Below are positions 16,092 to 25,867 of a stretch of DNA of 32,582 nt, piece by piece. The stretch's first letter is position 1. Every line of letters begins with the position of its first letter. The stretch lies in the NCBI GenBank assembly GCA_025923195.1, contig JAICGJ010000052.1, positions 1-32,582 on the forward strand. The letters are read 5' to 3'. A program made the position numbers and the translations under genes. Under the pieces are notes generated by a model. It ran no database searches and was not told where the DNA came from. It saw only the letters and a list, made by a program, of their open reading frames with translations. This stretch comes from Chryseolinea sp. GTDB taxonomy: Bacteria; Bacteroidota; Bacteroidia; Cytophagales; Cyclobacteriaceae.

Positions 16092-18209
16092 CTATTGTGG
16101 TGGTTTCCCAGACAGCTGCATCATCGCTTTACCAACATCCTCCTCCGGTACTTTACATACTCTGTTTCTGCATACGTAAATTATCGTGCGGCCGTTTACT
16201 CCTTTATTTTCCAACAACGGCAAGTTTTCTTCCGACCCGCCCATAAATAAGGCGGTCGGCAGATAATTCCTGAGCATTTGTTTGCCCTTGGCCAGTGCAT
16301 CCCTTCCCACTATTGCAACTTCGTAGGGCTGATAAGTGACCAAACCAACAAGGCTTGCCCAATTCGCGTAGTATGGCCCACCCGTCTTCGATAACGAAGC
16401 CATTTTACTTAGCATGGAATAGCTCATTTGCGCGTAACGGTCCACACTGTAATATTCCGCCAACAGGAACAAGACCTCGGCCAAAACAGAATTCGAAGCA
16501 GGAATTACATTATCAGTGGTTTCTATTCTACGAGTGATAAGATTTTGGGCGTCCGTTGATGTGAAATAAAACATACCGCTTTCCTCGTCCCGGAAATGCG
16601 CTATCGCATATTCCGTCATAGATCTCGCCTTTTCCAGCCATTGAATATCGAAGGTAGCTTGATACAGATGAATGAAAGCTTTCGCGAGCAGCGCATAGTC
16701 TTCGAGAAACGCATCAATATACGATTCGCCGTCTTTATAGTTGCGAGACAACCGGCCATCGCGCTTCAGGATATTCTCATCCATGAAACGAGCATTTTCC
16801 AACGCTGCGTTAAGATATTGTTGATCACCCAAGGCAAAGTAGGCATCAACATAACCTTTCAGCATCAGTGCGTTCCATGAAACAAGTATTTTATCATCCA
16901 ACGAGGGCCTTATACGCGTCTTGCGTTTTCCGAACAGTGTTTTCTCTGCATTCGCTAATATAGTGGTGACCACTGGTGCCGACATCCCTTTCTCCAATGC
17001 AAAATCCTCTTTCGTCGTTCGCCGGTAAAGAATGTTTTTCCCTCCCTCCCAGTTACCTGAATCAGTTATGTTGTAGTATGCGATGAAGAGACGAGCCGCA
17101 ACTGAATCTAGTACATTCTCTATTTCGCCTTTAGTCCAGACATAAAATTTGCCTTCCTCTCCCTCACTATCGGCATTTAAAGATGAATAAAATCCTCCGT
17201 CCGGAGACGTCATTTCATTTTTTATGAAATCGAGTGTTTTTAATATGGCCTCAGAATAAATAGGATTGTTCGTAACCTGGTACGCATGTGCATATAAGCT
17301 TACAAGTTGTCCGTTGTCATACAACATTTTTTCGAAATGCGGTACCCTCCACTCGTTGTCCACAGAATATCGTGCAAAGCCGCCCGCCAATACATCATAG
17401 ATTCCTCCTTTCAAAATACCGTCAAGGGTAGTCGTTACCATTTGGAGGGCCTGTTGATCTCCAGTAAGATGATGGTATTGCAACAAGAATTCCCAGACTA
17501 CCGGCATGGGAAATTTAGGTGCTCCGGTAAGCCCGCCGGATTCATAATCGAAGTGCGATGTCCAGCTTTTGAAGATTTCACGATATAATTTCTCATTGTA
17601 GATGCTCACCGAATCTGTTGAAAAAGCAATGGACTGATTCTCGCGAATCCCGTCAGTCAGCGCCTGCGCTTGTTTCATCACGTTGTGATGGTCGTTCTTG
17701 TAGGCATCGATTACCTGCTCAAGCAAGGCTATCCATTGTTGTTTAGGAAAATATGTACCTGCATAAAAAGGCTTTCCATCCGGCATTGCAAAAGCATTTA
17801 AGGGCCATCCGCTATTTCCGGAGATCAATTGTGCAGCATCTAAATATATCTGGTCAATGTCAGGTCTCTCTTCTCTGTCAATTTTGATAGAAACAAAATT
17901 TTCATTCATGATCCTTGCTACTGCAGTATCCATGAAAGTTTCCTCTTCCATCACATGACACCAATGGCACGCAGCATAGCCGATGCTAATGATCAATGGT
18001 TTGTTTTCGTTTTTTGCTTTTTCCAGCGCTTCAGTACTCCATTCATGCCAGTCAACGGGATTGTCGGCGTGTTCCCGCAGGTATGGACTACCTGATTTTT
18101 CAAGCCGGTTTGGAGTTGCAAATTTGTCGTCGCTTTGTCTGATCCCACAGTCAGTCAGCAACAGCAGCGGAAAAAGAAATGCAATAAGGAGTCTAAGGCG
18201 GAAAAGCAT
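16092..18209 (-). CDS. DUF255 thioredoxin-domain protein (YyaL/SSP411-like)
   Basis: From ATG 18209 the product is 705 residues. After a signal peptide or membrane anchor ([21 protein letters not shown]) comes the DUF255 thioredoxin domain, with [20 protein letters not shown] and the redox-like motif CHWC (C81-C84). An alpha/alpha-barrel region like N-acylglucosamine 2-epimerases fills the rest ([35 protein letters not shown]). The activity of this family is not established. An alternative GTG start at 18236 forms a TAGTG overlap with the stop of the VCBS gene and would add nine residues; either way the two genes are coupled. The lipobox-like LTDC has Asp before Cys, so lipidation is uncertain. 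Confidence 0.9.
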   Translation of the reverse strand: MLFRLRLLIAFLFPLLLLTDCGIRQSDDKFATPNRLEKSGSPYLREHADNPVDWHEWSTEALEKAKNENKPLIISIGYAACHWCHVMEEETFMDTAVARIMNENFVSIKIDREERPDIDQIYLDAAQLISGNSGWPLNAFAMPDGKPFYAGTYFPKQQWIALLEQVIDAYKNDHHNVMKQAQALTDGIRENQSIAFSTDSVSIYNEKLYREIFKSWTSHFDYESGGLTGAPKFPMPVVWEFLLQYHHLTGDQQALQMVTTTLDGILKGGIYDVLAGGFARYSVDNEWRVPHFEKMLYDNGQLVSLYAHAYQVTNNPIYSEAILKTLDFIKNEMTSPDGGFYSSLNADSEGEEGKFYVWTKGEIENVLDSVAARLFIAYYNITDSGNWEGGKNILYRRTTKEDFALEKGMSAPVVTTILANAEKTLFGKRKTRIRPSLDDKILVSWNALMLKGYVDAYFALGDQQYLNAALENARFMDENILKRDGRLSRNYKDGESYIDAFLEDYALLAKAFIHLYQATFDIQWLEKARSMTEYAIAHFRDEESGMFYFTSTDAQNLITRRIETTDNVIPASNSVLAEVLFLLAEYYSVDRYAQMSYSMLSKMASLSKTGGPYYANWASLVGLVTYQPYEVAIVGRDALAKGKQMLRNYLPTALFMGGSEENLPLLENKGVNGRTIIYVCRNRVCKVPEEDVGKAMMQLSGKPPQ

Positions 18210-18235
18210 TCGGTAAAATGTGGCTGACGTAAACA

Positions 18236-21200
18236 CTACCTGGCTAGCGCCAGCCCTGCCGTGTTTTTTGTATCTGCATCAGTGACAAAGATTCTAAGTT
18301 TATCATTATTGATACCCAAAACAATAGACCATTGGCCCTTTGTCATGATCGCCTGCATATCCTTTACGTTGTAAGGAACGAAAAATCCGCTTTCCAATGG
18401 TTTCATACATTTGAATTCAAGGCCTCCCATTCCCTTCATGAACAGACCCGGGGACGCGTCGGCTGGAGTCGTCTCCACTTCGACGTCAAATTTGTTCCCC
18501 GCCAGCAACACATCCTTCTTGCCATCGTTATCAAAGTCTTTCACCAGGATCGAGTTTACGGATGAAAGTTGCGCATCCGTCGGCAGTTTCTTGATAGTGA
18601 ATTTGCCGCCGTCGTTGATCAGCATAATACTTGAAAAAAGGTGAGCCTTTTTGTGTATCGCATTCTCAATATCCTTACCCAAAATTGTTGGAAGATCTGA
18701 TTGCGCAAATGAAAGATAAGTAGGAAACTTCTGTGCTATCGTGGGCAATTGCTGAGACGTACATTCTCTTCCGCGTATAGGGACCAGCTGGTTGCCCTTG
18801 TAATACCGGGCGAGAAATATATCGTTGGTTCCATTGCTGTCAAAGTCCTTGGCATAAACCTGAAATGGTTTTTCGCTTGTCGCCTTGAACTTATAGTTTT
18901 CACCTATATTCCCCACAATGAGATCCTGGTCACCGTCTTCATCCAGATCGTCAGCAACTACCCTGTTCCACCACCCTTCTGTTTTTTCAGTCAATAACTC
19001 GTTCGAGATGTCTTGAAAACTGCCCTGCTTATTTTGGAATATTTTTATCGGCATCCATTCTCCAACAACAATTAGTTCCGCGGAAGAATCTCCATTCAGA
19101 TCAGCCCATACAGCTGAATTAACCATGCCTACCTCTGAGAGTCCTTTGGATAACTCATTTGTTTTGTCGATGAGCGTTCCATTGTCATTAATAAACAGGT
19201 AACTCTGGGGAGCCTTTGGATATTCACCAGCTACCACCTGTCCACCTCTGAATAAATCGAAATCACCATCGCCATCGACATCATAGGGAGCGATACACGA
19301 CCCACTGCTCACCGTTTTAGGAGAATTTGTCTTCTTAAAATTCCCGGTCCCATCGTTAATATATAGTCTATCAGAATACAAATCAGATCCCTGCCTGAAT
19401 TCACTTCCACCACTGACTACATACAGATCAAGGTCGTTGTCACCGTCTACATCGAATAGCGCTGAACCGACATCTTCAAATTTCTTATCTTTTTCGAAGT
19501 CAGCGATCGACTTCCTGATAAACCTGCCGCTTTGTTGTAAAAACAATTGGCCTGCCTGTCCTGCTGCACCACCAACATAAAAATCCTCCTCTCCATCGGA
19601 ATTTACATCACCCCCTGAAATAAATGGGCCGCTCCTTGAAAACATATGGGGGAGCAAGACTTGATCCTTATATTCATTCACCTCGTTCTCCCGGTGCACA
19701 AACCCATTAGCCAGGAGATTGCCAGTAGACTCCTTAAATAGTTTTCCCGATGTCGATTTCTTTGGAGTTCCATGGACAGACTTACTATAGTCCACCACTA
19801 GCAATTTGTTTATGTCGACCTGACTCAACACATTTTTCTTTCCCCCAGGCCATTCCACTTTCAGGCTGTCAATTTTTTCGGCCTGGCCCAACCCGAAATG
19901 AACGATCGGCTCGTTGGACGAAAGGTATCCCCGAACAGTTTTGTTTTCGAAATATTGCATTTTGCCTTGCGTATAGACTGTCACCTTCGCACCAATTCCA
20001 TCCTTATTTCCGGCAGGGCCCTTCAATTGTACTTTTACGTAATTACTTCTGGCGGCAGAAGAATTTTCATACAGGAATGCATCTTCGTCCAGGTTATTAA
20101 TAACAAGATCCAGATCTCCATCGTTGTCCAAGTCACCCACAGCCGCTCCGTTAGAAAAGCTTTCCTCATTGAACCCCCACGCATCACCAACATTTTCAAA
20201 CTGCAGGTCGCCCTTATTCTTGAACAGATAGTTTTTCACTTTGATAGGATTATAAATATTTATAAAATCTTTAAAACCTTTCTCCATCATTTCCTGCGGA
20301 GAGCGATACTTATTCATGTTAGCCCGTACGTATGCACTTAACTTTCGTTGCGCATCGCCGTCGAACACATCGCGCTTATAACCGTTTGCCACGAATATGT
20401 CGCGGTTACCATCATTATCAAAATCTGATAACAAACATGACCAGCTCCATTCTGTCTTTGCGACACCGGAAAGTTGAGAGATCTCACTAAAAAAAAGATT
20501 GCCCTGATTCAGGTGCAAAGCGTTGTGCATGTATTGCCTATGCATGCCGCTGTTGACAATCTCATAAAACCCCTCGACGTCCATAGACGGCATAGATACC
20601 TTCGATCTCTGGTAATCTTCCGGCAGCATTTCACTGACGAAGATGTCTTCGAGTCCGTCGTTATTAATATCAGCCACATCCGTTCCCATGGAATACATCG
20701 ATATGTGGTTTGTTGCGCTCTTAATTTGCTCCTTGAACGTGCCGTTTCCCTGATTGATGTACATGTAATCACTTTCCGCAAAATCATTAGCAACAAAAAT
20801 ATCTGTAAAGCCATCGTTATTCAGATCAGATGTAACGACACTCAGTGCATAGCCAAAATTGCTGGTTATACCTGCCTTAAGCCCGATCTCTTTGAATTTT
20901 CCCTGCTCATTAACATATAGCTTATCCCGGCTCGCAGCAGGTGAAAGTTTTTTCTGACGCACCATTTGCGTCAAAGGCAGATCAAACGAATCGGGCCGAT
21001 TAGTAACGTACAGGTCCAGGTCATTATCATTATCCATGTCAAAAAAAGAAGCATGTATGGAATACCCAGACTCATCAATTCCATATTCATGCGCCGCTTC
21101 CTTAAATGTTAAGTCACCCTGATTAATATAGAGAAGATTTTTCCGTTGGTCGGCCGTCTCCTGCCATCCCCCTTTACACACATAGATATCCAGGAATCCA

Positions 21201-21619
21201 TCCCCGTTTACGTCTGCCATAACAACACCATTGTTCCACCTTCCATTTCCTTCGACTCCGGCAGCTTTTGAGATGTCTTTGAATTTTAAATTGCCTTCGT
21301 TCAGGTATAATTTGTTTGGCACCTCGTTGCCCGTAAAATAAATGTCTGACAAACCATCGTTATTGATATCACCAATACCAACACCCCCGCCGTTGTATAC
21401 ATACGCAAAGACGTCGAAGAAATTGTTGATGTTCTCCTCTACCTTGTTTCGAAAAGCCAGTCCGCTATGTGACGCGTCGACGCGTTTGAAGACAGGGTCC
21501 ACGGCAGCAACTACGACTTTTTCTTCCGAATTTTTCACAGCCTTCTGATCACATCCTAAAAGAAGCAACAGGGTTACAAAAAATACTGTTTGAAGGGTTG
21601 TAGTTATTCGTTTTTGCAT
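18236..21619 (-). CDS. VCBS/FG-GAP repeat lipoprotein with ASPIC/UnbV domain
   Basis: This 1127-residue surface or periplasmic lipoprotein has a lipobox in LLLLGCDQ (lipidated C23). It contains a long series of FG-GAP/VCBS repeats with calcium-binding loops such as [36 protein letters not shown] and [12 protein letters not shown], which should fold as one or two beta-propellers. Between the repeat blocks, at about residues 540-605, lies an ASPIC/UnbV-like segment ([15 protein letters not shown] to KVEWPGGK). Family members in Bacteroidota recur next to SusC/SusD pairs and may bind glycans or proteins at the surface. The precise role is unknown. It is coupled to the DUF255 gene downstream, and a heptad array lies in its leader. 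Confidence 0.9.
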   Translation of the reverse strand: MQKRITTTLQTVFFVTLLLLLGCDQKAVKNSEEKVVVAAVDPVFKRVDASHSGLAFRNKVEENINNFFDVFAYVYNGGGVGIGDINNDGLSDIYFTGNEVPNKLYLNEGNLKFKDISKAAGVEGNGRWNNGVVMADVNGDGFLDIYVCKGGWQETADQRKNLLYINQGDLTFKEAAHEYGIDESGYSIHASFFDMDNDNDLDLYVTNRPDSFDLPLTQMVRQKKLSPAASRDKLYVNEQGKFKEIGLKAGITSNFGYALSVVTSDLNNDGFTDIFVANDFAESDYMYINQGNGTFKEQIKSATNHISMYSMGTDVADINNDGLEDIFVSEMLPEDYQRSKVSMPSMDVEGFYEIVNSGMHRQYMHNALHLNQGNLFFSEISQLSGVAKTEWSWSCLLSDFDNDGNRDIFVANGYKRDVFDGDAQRKLSAYVRANMNKYRSPQEMMEKGFKDFINIYNPIKVKNYLFKNKGDLQFENVGDAWGFNEESFSNGAAVGDLDNDGDLDLVINNLDEDAFLYENSSAARSNYVKVQLKGPAGNKDGIGAKVTVYTQGKMQYFENKTVRGYLSSNEPIVHFGLGQAEKIDSLKVEWPGGKKNVLSQVDINKLLVVDYSKSVHGTPKKSTSGKLFKESTGNLLANGFVHRENEVNEYKDQVLLPHMFSRSGPFISGGDVNSDGEEDFYVGGAAGQAGQLFLQQSGRFIRKSIADFEKDKKFEDVGSALFDVDGDNDLDLYVVSGGSEFRQGSDLYSDRLYINDGTGNFKKTNSPKTVSSGSCIAPYDVDGDGDFDLFRGGQVVAGEYPKAPQSYLFINDNGTLIDKTNELSKGLSEVGMVNSAVWADLNGDSSAELIVVGEWMPIKIFQNKQGSFQDISNELLTEKTEGWWNRVVADDLDEDGDQDLIVGNIGENYKFKATSEKPFQVYAKDFDSNGTNDIFLARYYKGNQLVPIRGRECTSQQLPTIAQKFPTYLSFAQSDLPTILGKDIENAIHKKAHLFSSIMLINDGGKFTIKKLPTDAQLSSVNSILVKDFDNDGKKDVLLAGNKFDVEVETTPADASPGLFMKGMGGLEFKCMKPLESGFFVPYNVKDMQAIMTKGQWSIVLGINNDKLRIFVTDADTKNTAGLALAR

Positions 21620-21631
21620 AGGTTGATGTTG

Positions 21632-21708
21632 GGTGTAAAGGTATAAGGTATAGGGTATAAGGTATAAGGTGTAAGGTGTAAGGCATAAGGTGTAATGCGT
21701 AAGGCAGG
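21632..21708 (+). repeat. Heptanucleotide array A, unit near GGTRTAA
   Basis: Units such as GGTATAA and GGTGTAA follow one another. From 21640 to 21702 nine 7-base units run without a phase break. It lies 13 bases upstream of the VCBS gene start and reads GGTATAA on the plus strand. Single-base variants (GGCATAA, GGTATAG, TGCGTAA) indicate drift after expansion. It forms an inverted pair with array B. Confidence 0.85.
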
Positions 21709-21741
21709 CAAGGAGATCGTTGCTCTTCCCTACACATTATT

Positions 21742-21780
21742 CTATATACCTTATTCCATATACCTTATACCCTATCCCTC
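21742..21780 (-). repeat. Heptanucleotide array B, inverted relative to array A
   Basis: On the minus strand the segment reads as 7-base units GGTATAA, GGTATAT and GGAATAA. It begins one base beyond the stop codon of the four-helix-bundle gene. A perfect 17-base stretch, 21759-21775, is the inverse of 21650-21666 in array A, so the two arrays can pair in DNA or RNA. Confidence 0.8.
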
Positions 21781-21781
21781 T

Positions 21782-22195
21782 TCATCCATTTGGCTTGTCC
21801 ATTCTTGCCTGAACAAATTTAATATATCCATTCAAGGTTATCTTAGCATTTTCGATTAAAGAAATTCCTTTTGTAAGAATGTCCTTACCGATGAAACCAA
21901 GATCATAACAGGAGGTGAGATGATCCTTTAATTCGTACATAGAACCTCGCGACATACGATAAAACTGAATTCCTTCCTGGTAATGATAGCGGCCATATCC
22001 CTCCGAAATATTGGCAGTGATGCTGATGCTCGCCCTGCGTATTTGATCGCCAAGATTAAATTTTTCTTCGATGGGAAGTTTCGGAATCACTTCCCCATAG
22101 AAAAAAAGCTTGACCATTCTTGCCTTCTTCCAAGCTTCAAGAGTTATAAAATCCCTACTCTGGTCATAGTGTGTCAATATACGTTCCATTTTCAT
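21782..22195 (-). CDS. Four-helix-bundle protein (S23 / 23S rRNA-IVP family)
   Basis: From ATG 22195 the product is 137 residues; a TTG at 22210 would add five residues. It matches the four-helix-bundle family named for proteins encoded in intervening sequences of some 23S rRNA genes, and related to the Avd accessory protein of diversity-generating retroelements. Signature parts are LEAWKKARMVKLFFYGEVIP, LGDQIRRASISITANISEGY and YRMSRGSMYELKDHL. Members are basic nucleic-acid-associated helper proteins of mostly unknown function. There is no reverse transcriptase or rRNA gene nearby. The gene is bracketed by heptad arrays (21742-21780 and 22233-22290), which suggests that the gene and arrays travel together as a cassette inserted between the haloperoxidase and VCBS genes. 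Confidence 0.9.
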   Translation of the reverse strand: MKMERILTHYDQSRDFITLEAWKKARMVKLFFYGEVIPKLPIEEKFNLGDQIRRASISITANISEGYGRYHYQEGIQFYRMSRGSMYELKDHLTSCYDLGFIGKDILTKGISLIENAKITLNGYIKFVQARMDKPNG

Positions 22196-22232
22196 CCGGC
22201 TAACGTTCAATAAAAAACTTCGGCTAACGGTA

Positions 22233-22290
22233 CTATACCTTATTACCCCTATACCCCCGTACCTTATACCCTACACCTTACACCCTACCT
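22233..22290 (-). repeat. Heptanucleotide array C, overlaps the haloperoxidase stop
   Basis: On the minus strand the units run GTGTAAG, GTGTAGG, GTATAAG, GTACGGG with small phase slips. The array lies upstream of the four-helix-bundle gene and reaches into the 3' end of the haloperoxidase gene, whose final codons GGT-AGG-TAG are part of the array. Confidence 0.8.
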
Positions 22291-23736
22291 ACCCCCCACA
22301 TGATCCAAATACTTCTTCCATACTGCTTGCGCCACCTGACGTCCCAACTTCAATCCTTCAACATTATCTGATTGGATATGATAACCTCCGAGCACACGCG
22401 ATATACCCGCCATATTGGCTGTCTCCGTAAAGGTTGGAAATTTCAGTACAACAGTATCACCAAGGTTTTCAGGTTCGGTTAGTAAACCCGGTACCAGTTT
22501 GACTTCTTCACCAAACTGATCGCTTCCGGTAAAAAGTCTCAGTGCTTCAGAACACGCAGCGCTCACACAGCTGTGGCCCGAGACGTAGCTTGGAAACGGC
22601 GGACATAAGAAAGTCTCCGGAGAGTAGGGTCTCCACTCCTTTCCCTTCACCTGAATAATTCCTTTTTCCGGCCCTGCCCAAGCTTTGATCACTTGCTCTT
22701 TGTAATATTCGTGGACTAAAGCAAAAGGTCTTGCGAAATCATAATACATTTTTGCATCCCAGGCAGCAATGAACGCATCCATCGCTGAAGTCTCAACAAG
22801 AAAATACATTTTAACGTCGTCGTCTAATGTATGCTTATCCCTGACAGAAACATTTTGCGCAAAAATGAACCAGTGTCCTGCTTGCTGAACAGACTTTGGT
22901 CCATCGCGCATAAATTCTACAAGCGCGCGTTGCTCATCGGTAAGATTTGCCTGCATGTCTACTACTTCTTTGACCTCGGCAACAAGCTGCGCCGAACCAA
23001 TGGCGGGCGGCGGACCAGGTCTGAATTGCGAAGCGGAATCAAGAGCAACAGGCTTCACGTTATTCCAATGGGGCGTCAGACAGCCTGGCGCGAATTTGCC
23101 GCCTTTCCCATCTGAAAAATATTTTGGCTGCCATCTGCTGACGTCGTTCAAGTTATCGGCACTGTTTATTGGTGTATATCCTGTGTAATCAGCATAGCGT
23201 GTACCGTTAGAGTTAGGCATCGTTCCGCTTTCATTTGCACCATCTGAGCTCCGGGCGGCGATGACAGCTTTTGCTGCTAAGTTGCCAATGCCTTCTGGGG
23301 TATTGGGATCAAGCGAGGTATTATCCGGGTCGAACCCAAAGTCAACCATTTTCTGTCGCAGCATTGTTGAATCAGAAAAATAATACTCGAGCATCGTCCT
23401 GTAAGCGGCGTAGCTGATTGCTATCTCTTTGTTTTTTAAGGTACGGTCGCCTGGCGCCTGTCTTTCAACAGAAGTAAGATAGAGCGGTACGGCCTTTTCA
23501 TCGTAACGGCTCCACGCATCAAAGATGGATATCCAAATCAAAGCCAAGATCCGTGACGTAACGGTTGGCCTGGGCTTAAAATTTTCGGTATCGTTTGCTG
23601 TGCACTCCAGTGAAATTTTCCCCCATTTAAAGGCCATATTATTTTCCCCTACCGGCTCACTGACGTTGCGTGGCCTGGTACAGGATTGAGTAAATAAAAA
23701 CAGTACAAGAAATAAGTATTGCAGTACTTTAATCAT
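22285..23736 (-). CDS. Vanadium-dependent haloperoxidase / PAP2 family lipoprotein
   Basis: This 483-residue lipoprotein (lipobox in LFTQSC, C19) carries all three PAP2/vanadium-haloperoxidase signatures in order. They are K-x6-RP (K329 to R336-P337, in WDAKMYYDFARPF), the SGH motif (S386-H388, in FPSYVSGHSC) and SR-x5-H-x3-D (S446, R447, H453, D457, in SRVLGGYHIQSD). These residues bind vanadate or phosphate, so the protein may oxidise halides with hydrogen peroxide or act as an acid phosphatase; sequence alone does not decide. Its size is closer to haloperoxidases than to lipid phosphatases. The C-terminus (HVGGR) and stop lie inside a heptad array, so the native end may have been replaced. 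A promoter-like box sits about 66 bases upstream. Confidence 0.9.
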   Translation of the reverse strand: MIKVLQYLFLVLFLFTQSCTRPRNVSEPVGENNMAFKWGKISLECTANDTENFKPRPTVTSRILALIWISIFDAWSRYDEKAVPLYLTSVERQAPGDRTLKNKEIAISYAAYRTMLEYYFSDSTMLRQKMVDFGFDPDNTSLDPNTPEGIGNLAAKAVIAARSSDGANESGTMPNSNGTRYADYTGYTPINSADNLNDVSRWQPKYFSDGKGGKFAPGCLTPHWNNVKPVALDSASQFRPGPPPAIGSAQLVAEVKEVVDMQANLTDEQRALVEFMRDGPKSVQQAGHWFIFAQNVSVRDKHTLDDDVKMYFLVETSAMDAFIAAWDAKMYYDFARPFALVHEYYKEQVIKAWAGPEKGIIQVKGKEWRPYSPETFLCPPFPSYVSGHSCVSAACSEALRLFTGSDQFGEEVKLVPGLLTEPENLGDTVVLKFPTFTETANMAGISRVLGGYHIQSDNVEGLKLGRQVAQAVWKKYLDHVGGR

Positions 23737-23801
23737 CTCTAAAAAGTTTTGCCATTTGACGCAGTCTCAATCAACACACCATCGCAAAGGCGTTAAAAAA
23801 G

Positions 23802-23809
23802 CAAAGGTA
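23802..23809 (-). promoter_or_regulatory. Candidate -7 promoter box TACCTTTG
   Basis: On the minus strand the sequence is TACCTTTG, an exact match to TAnnTTTG, about 66 bases before the haloperoxidase ATG and downstream of the susD terminator. No clear -33 TTTG is seen; the expected position falls near heptad array D. It suggests a transcript separate from susCD. Confidence 0.45.
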
Positions 23810-23825
23810 GCAAGTTCTTCTTATT

Positions 23826-23864
23826 GGGGTAAGGGTATAAGGTATAAGGTGTAAGGGTACAGGG
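23826..23864 (+). repeat. Heptanucleotide array D
   Basis: The plus strand reads GGGGTAA, GGGTATA, AGGTATA, AGGTGTA and AGGGTAC in one 7-base phase. It lies between the susD terminator and the haloperoxidase promoter box. Confidence 0.8.
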
Positions 23865-23957
23865 ATTTTTGTTCCGTGTGCCTGATTTCCGAATCGTAGG
23901 TTGCGTTGCTATTCACCTCATCTAAGCTCATACTCTGAAACTCCATAGAATGAAAAG

Positions 23958-23983
23958 TGGCCGGGGAAACATACACCCGGCCA
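23958..23983 (-). terminator. Hairpin terminator after susD
   Basis: TGGCCGGG (23958-23965) and CCCGGCCA (23976-23983) form a perfect eight-base GC-rich stem with a ten-base loop. On the minus strand it begins 37 bases after the susD stop and is followed by CTTTTCATT. On the plus strand CCTTTTTCC also follows. It should end the susCD transcript. Confidence 0.7.
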
Positions 23984-24020
23984 ACCTTTTTCCAAAACAA
24001 TTTCAACTATGAACAGCCAC

Positions 24021-25844
24021 CTAGTAGCCCTCATTCTGAGGATATCCTCCAAGGGTTCTGTCACTCTGTGCTTGAGGTATTGGTCGATGAATATGGAAAT
24101 CTTTGATATTAGCCGCTCCTGCTAAGGTTCCGCCGACGTGGGCTTGAGCGTTATACAGCGTTACGCGCTCTACCAATTTTCCAGTTCTGGCCAGATCGAA
24201 CCATCGCATTTGCTCCGCGTCCATTTCAAATGCGCGTTCCAGCAGGATGCGATCAATGGTCACATCACCAGCGGTGATCTGCATTTCAGCCACTTTGCCA
24301 GGTTTTGCAGCTCTTGTTCTAACCACATTGATATCTTCCGCCGCGCCGGCATTGTTACCACTGTTGTGTCGTGCTTCGGCGCGAAGCAAATAAGCATCCG
24401 CCAATCTCATAACAAACCAATCGCGGGATCCCTGTTCATGTTGAATCGCAGGCCTTCTGGGATCGAAGAATTTAGCGATCGTGGGGAATAACCTTTCATT
24501 GTAGAAGAATGGGTCCGAAGGATAATAGTTAGGATCTGACGTGGGCAGCGTGCTTGCCGGATAAGATGCTTTTTGTTGCGTGATCACCGTGTACCTCACC
24601 TTAAGTTTTTCATCACCTAACCATTTTGCATCCTGTCCAGGACCGGGTATAAAGAGGGCGGTATCACCAAGCTCAAACCGTCTCTTGCCGACATCTGCGG
24701 CAGTAACAAGGGAGCCATCCGCCTTTTTCGCGCCTTTGTCTACGTGGACTTGTTTCCAGAGCGGGATGCTATTTCCTGAGGTTCGATTGTCATTGCAATA
24801 CCAAACGTGTTTGTAAGTATCCTCGTAACGCTGATCATTAGGACGTGCTGCGGCCCACTGGTCGATCATGTAGTCCGTAAGTCTAAAGCGCTTAAACGGC
24901 CGTCCGTTTGCGATGTCGCGAATCATACCCGGCTGAATATCGTATTCCATCCCAAAGTATAAGTGACCGCGATTTCCAACCCCTGTTCCACCGTTTAAAA
25001 TCAGGTCAGTGGAATATTGAATAGCCCATATAACTTCGCTATTCAATTGATTGTCTTGATTCCACAGATCCTTGTGAGAAGGCAGCAGCGCAAAGCTGTA
25101 ATCCTCAATAACATTTCCGAGAAGATCCTCGGCCTGCACGAAATCATTCGCACTTCCGAAAGCTTGGTAGCCTCTGGTCAAGTAGACCTGACCTAACAGA
25201 AATTCGGCAGCTGGTTTTGTCGCCCGGCCGTATTGGCTTTGAGATGCTGGCAAATTCGCGATAGCAAATTCAAGGTCAGGGATAATACCGTCGGCATAGA
25301 TAGTTGACTGCGCTGTCTTGTTAGCCGTTACTTCAGGTTCCAATGTCTCTTCGAGACTGAAATGCACGTCGCCCCAGGTGCGCACCAGATAAAAATAGTA
25401 GAAGGCACGCAAGAACCGCATTTCAGCAATGCGTATAGTTCTCGTAGCGTCGTTTATTCCAACCACCTCGGGAGCTCGTTGGATGATCGCATTTGTCTGG
25501 TTAATGCCTTGGTATAGGAAGGTCCAGGACTCAAGCAGAATCCCGGCACCGGGATTTAGACCGTTATCGTAATAGTTAAACGATTTCCAGCCACCATCCG
25601 CTCCATTCGTATGCGTATCCGTGCCAAATATTGTCAAGCTATAAGCCCGTTCATTGCTATAAATTTCCCGAAGGAAGGAATATGCGGCATCCGCGCCATC
25701 TTCCAAGCCTGCCGGTGTTGAATAATAACTGCCTGCGGCAACGCCTGAAACTAACTGTTCATCGAGGTAATCCTTGCAGGACTGCGCACTCAACGCTACC
25801 AGGGTGATCGCCATTAATATTGATTTTGTGATTTTCATCTTCAT
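24021..25844 (-). CDS. SusD/RagB family surface glycan-binding lipoprotein
   Basis: This 607-residue lipoprotein has a signal peptide ending in LSAQSC (C23). It shows the SusD/RagB pattern: an early DYLDEQLVSG segment, TPAGLEDGADAAYSFLREIY, the helical RFLRAFYYFYLVRTWGDV, and the C-terminal helix RILLERAFEMDAEQMRWFDLARTG. SusD proteins cap the SusC channel on the cell surface and hand over oligosaccharides. It ends 23 bases downstream of the susC stop, and the pair is closed by a hairpin terminator. Gene context (rhamnosidase, mutarotase) suggests rhamnose-containing glycans. The name is by family; no experimental substrate is implied. Confidence 0.95.
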   Translation of the reverse strand: MKMKITKSILMAITLVALSAQSCKDYLDEQLVSGVAAGSYYSTPAGLEDGADAAYSFLREIYSNERAYSLTIFGTDTHTNGADGGWKSFNYYDNGLNPGAGILLESWTFLYQGINQTNAIIQRAPEVVGINDATRTIRIAEMRFLRAFYYFYLVRTWGDVHFSLEETLEPEVTANKTAQSTIYADGIIPDLEFAIANLPASQSQYGRATKPAAEFLLGQVYLTRGYQAFGSANDFVQAEDLLGNVIEDYSFALLPSHKDLWNQDNQLNSEVIWAIQYSTDLILNGGTGVGNRGHLYFGMEYDIQPGMIRDIANGRPFKRFRLTDYMIDQWAAARPNDQRYEDTYKHVWYCNDNRTSGNSIPLWKQVHVDKGAKKADGSLVTAADVGKRRFELGDTALFIPGPGQDAKWLGDEKLKVRYTVITQQKASYPASTLPTSDPNYYPSDPFFYNERLFPTIAKFFDPRRPAIQHEQGSRDWFVMRLADAYLLRAEARHNSGNNAGAAEDINVVRTRAAKPGKVAEMQITAGDVTIDRILLERAFEMDAEQMRWFDLARTGKLVERVTLYNAQAHVGGTLAGAANIKDFHIHRPIPQAQSDRTLGGYPQNEGY

Positions 25845-25867
25845 GATCTTTCCAATTTATATGTTGA

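Noticed and set aside
21549-21737. 62-codon minus-strand frame with repeated PYTLHLI/PYTLYLI peptides
   Set aside because: The seven-residue peptide repeat is the translation of the 7-base array (three units are 21 bases); it is a by-product of the repeat, not a gene.
21782-22195. Four-helix-bundle gene as part of a diversity-generating retroelement or an rRNA intervening sequence
   Set aside because: No reverse transcriptase, template/variable repeat or rRNA sequence is found around it.
21632-22290. Heptad arrays as a CRISPR array
   Set aside because: Units are 7 bases with no spacers, and no cas gene is present.
23821-24006. 61-codon minus-strand frame after susD
   Set aside because: It spans the susD terminator hairpin and ends in heptad array D.
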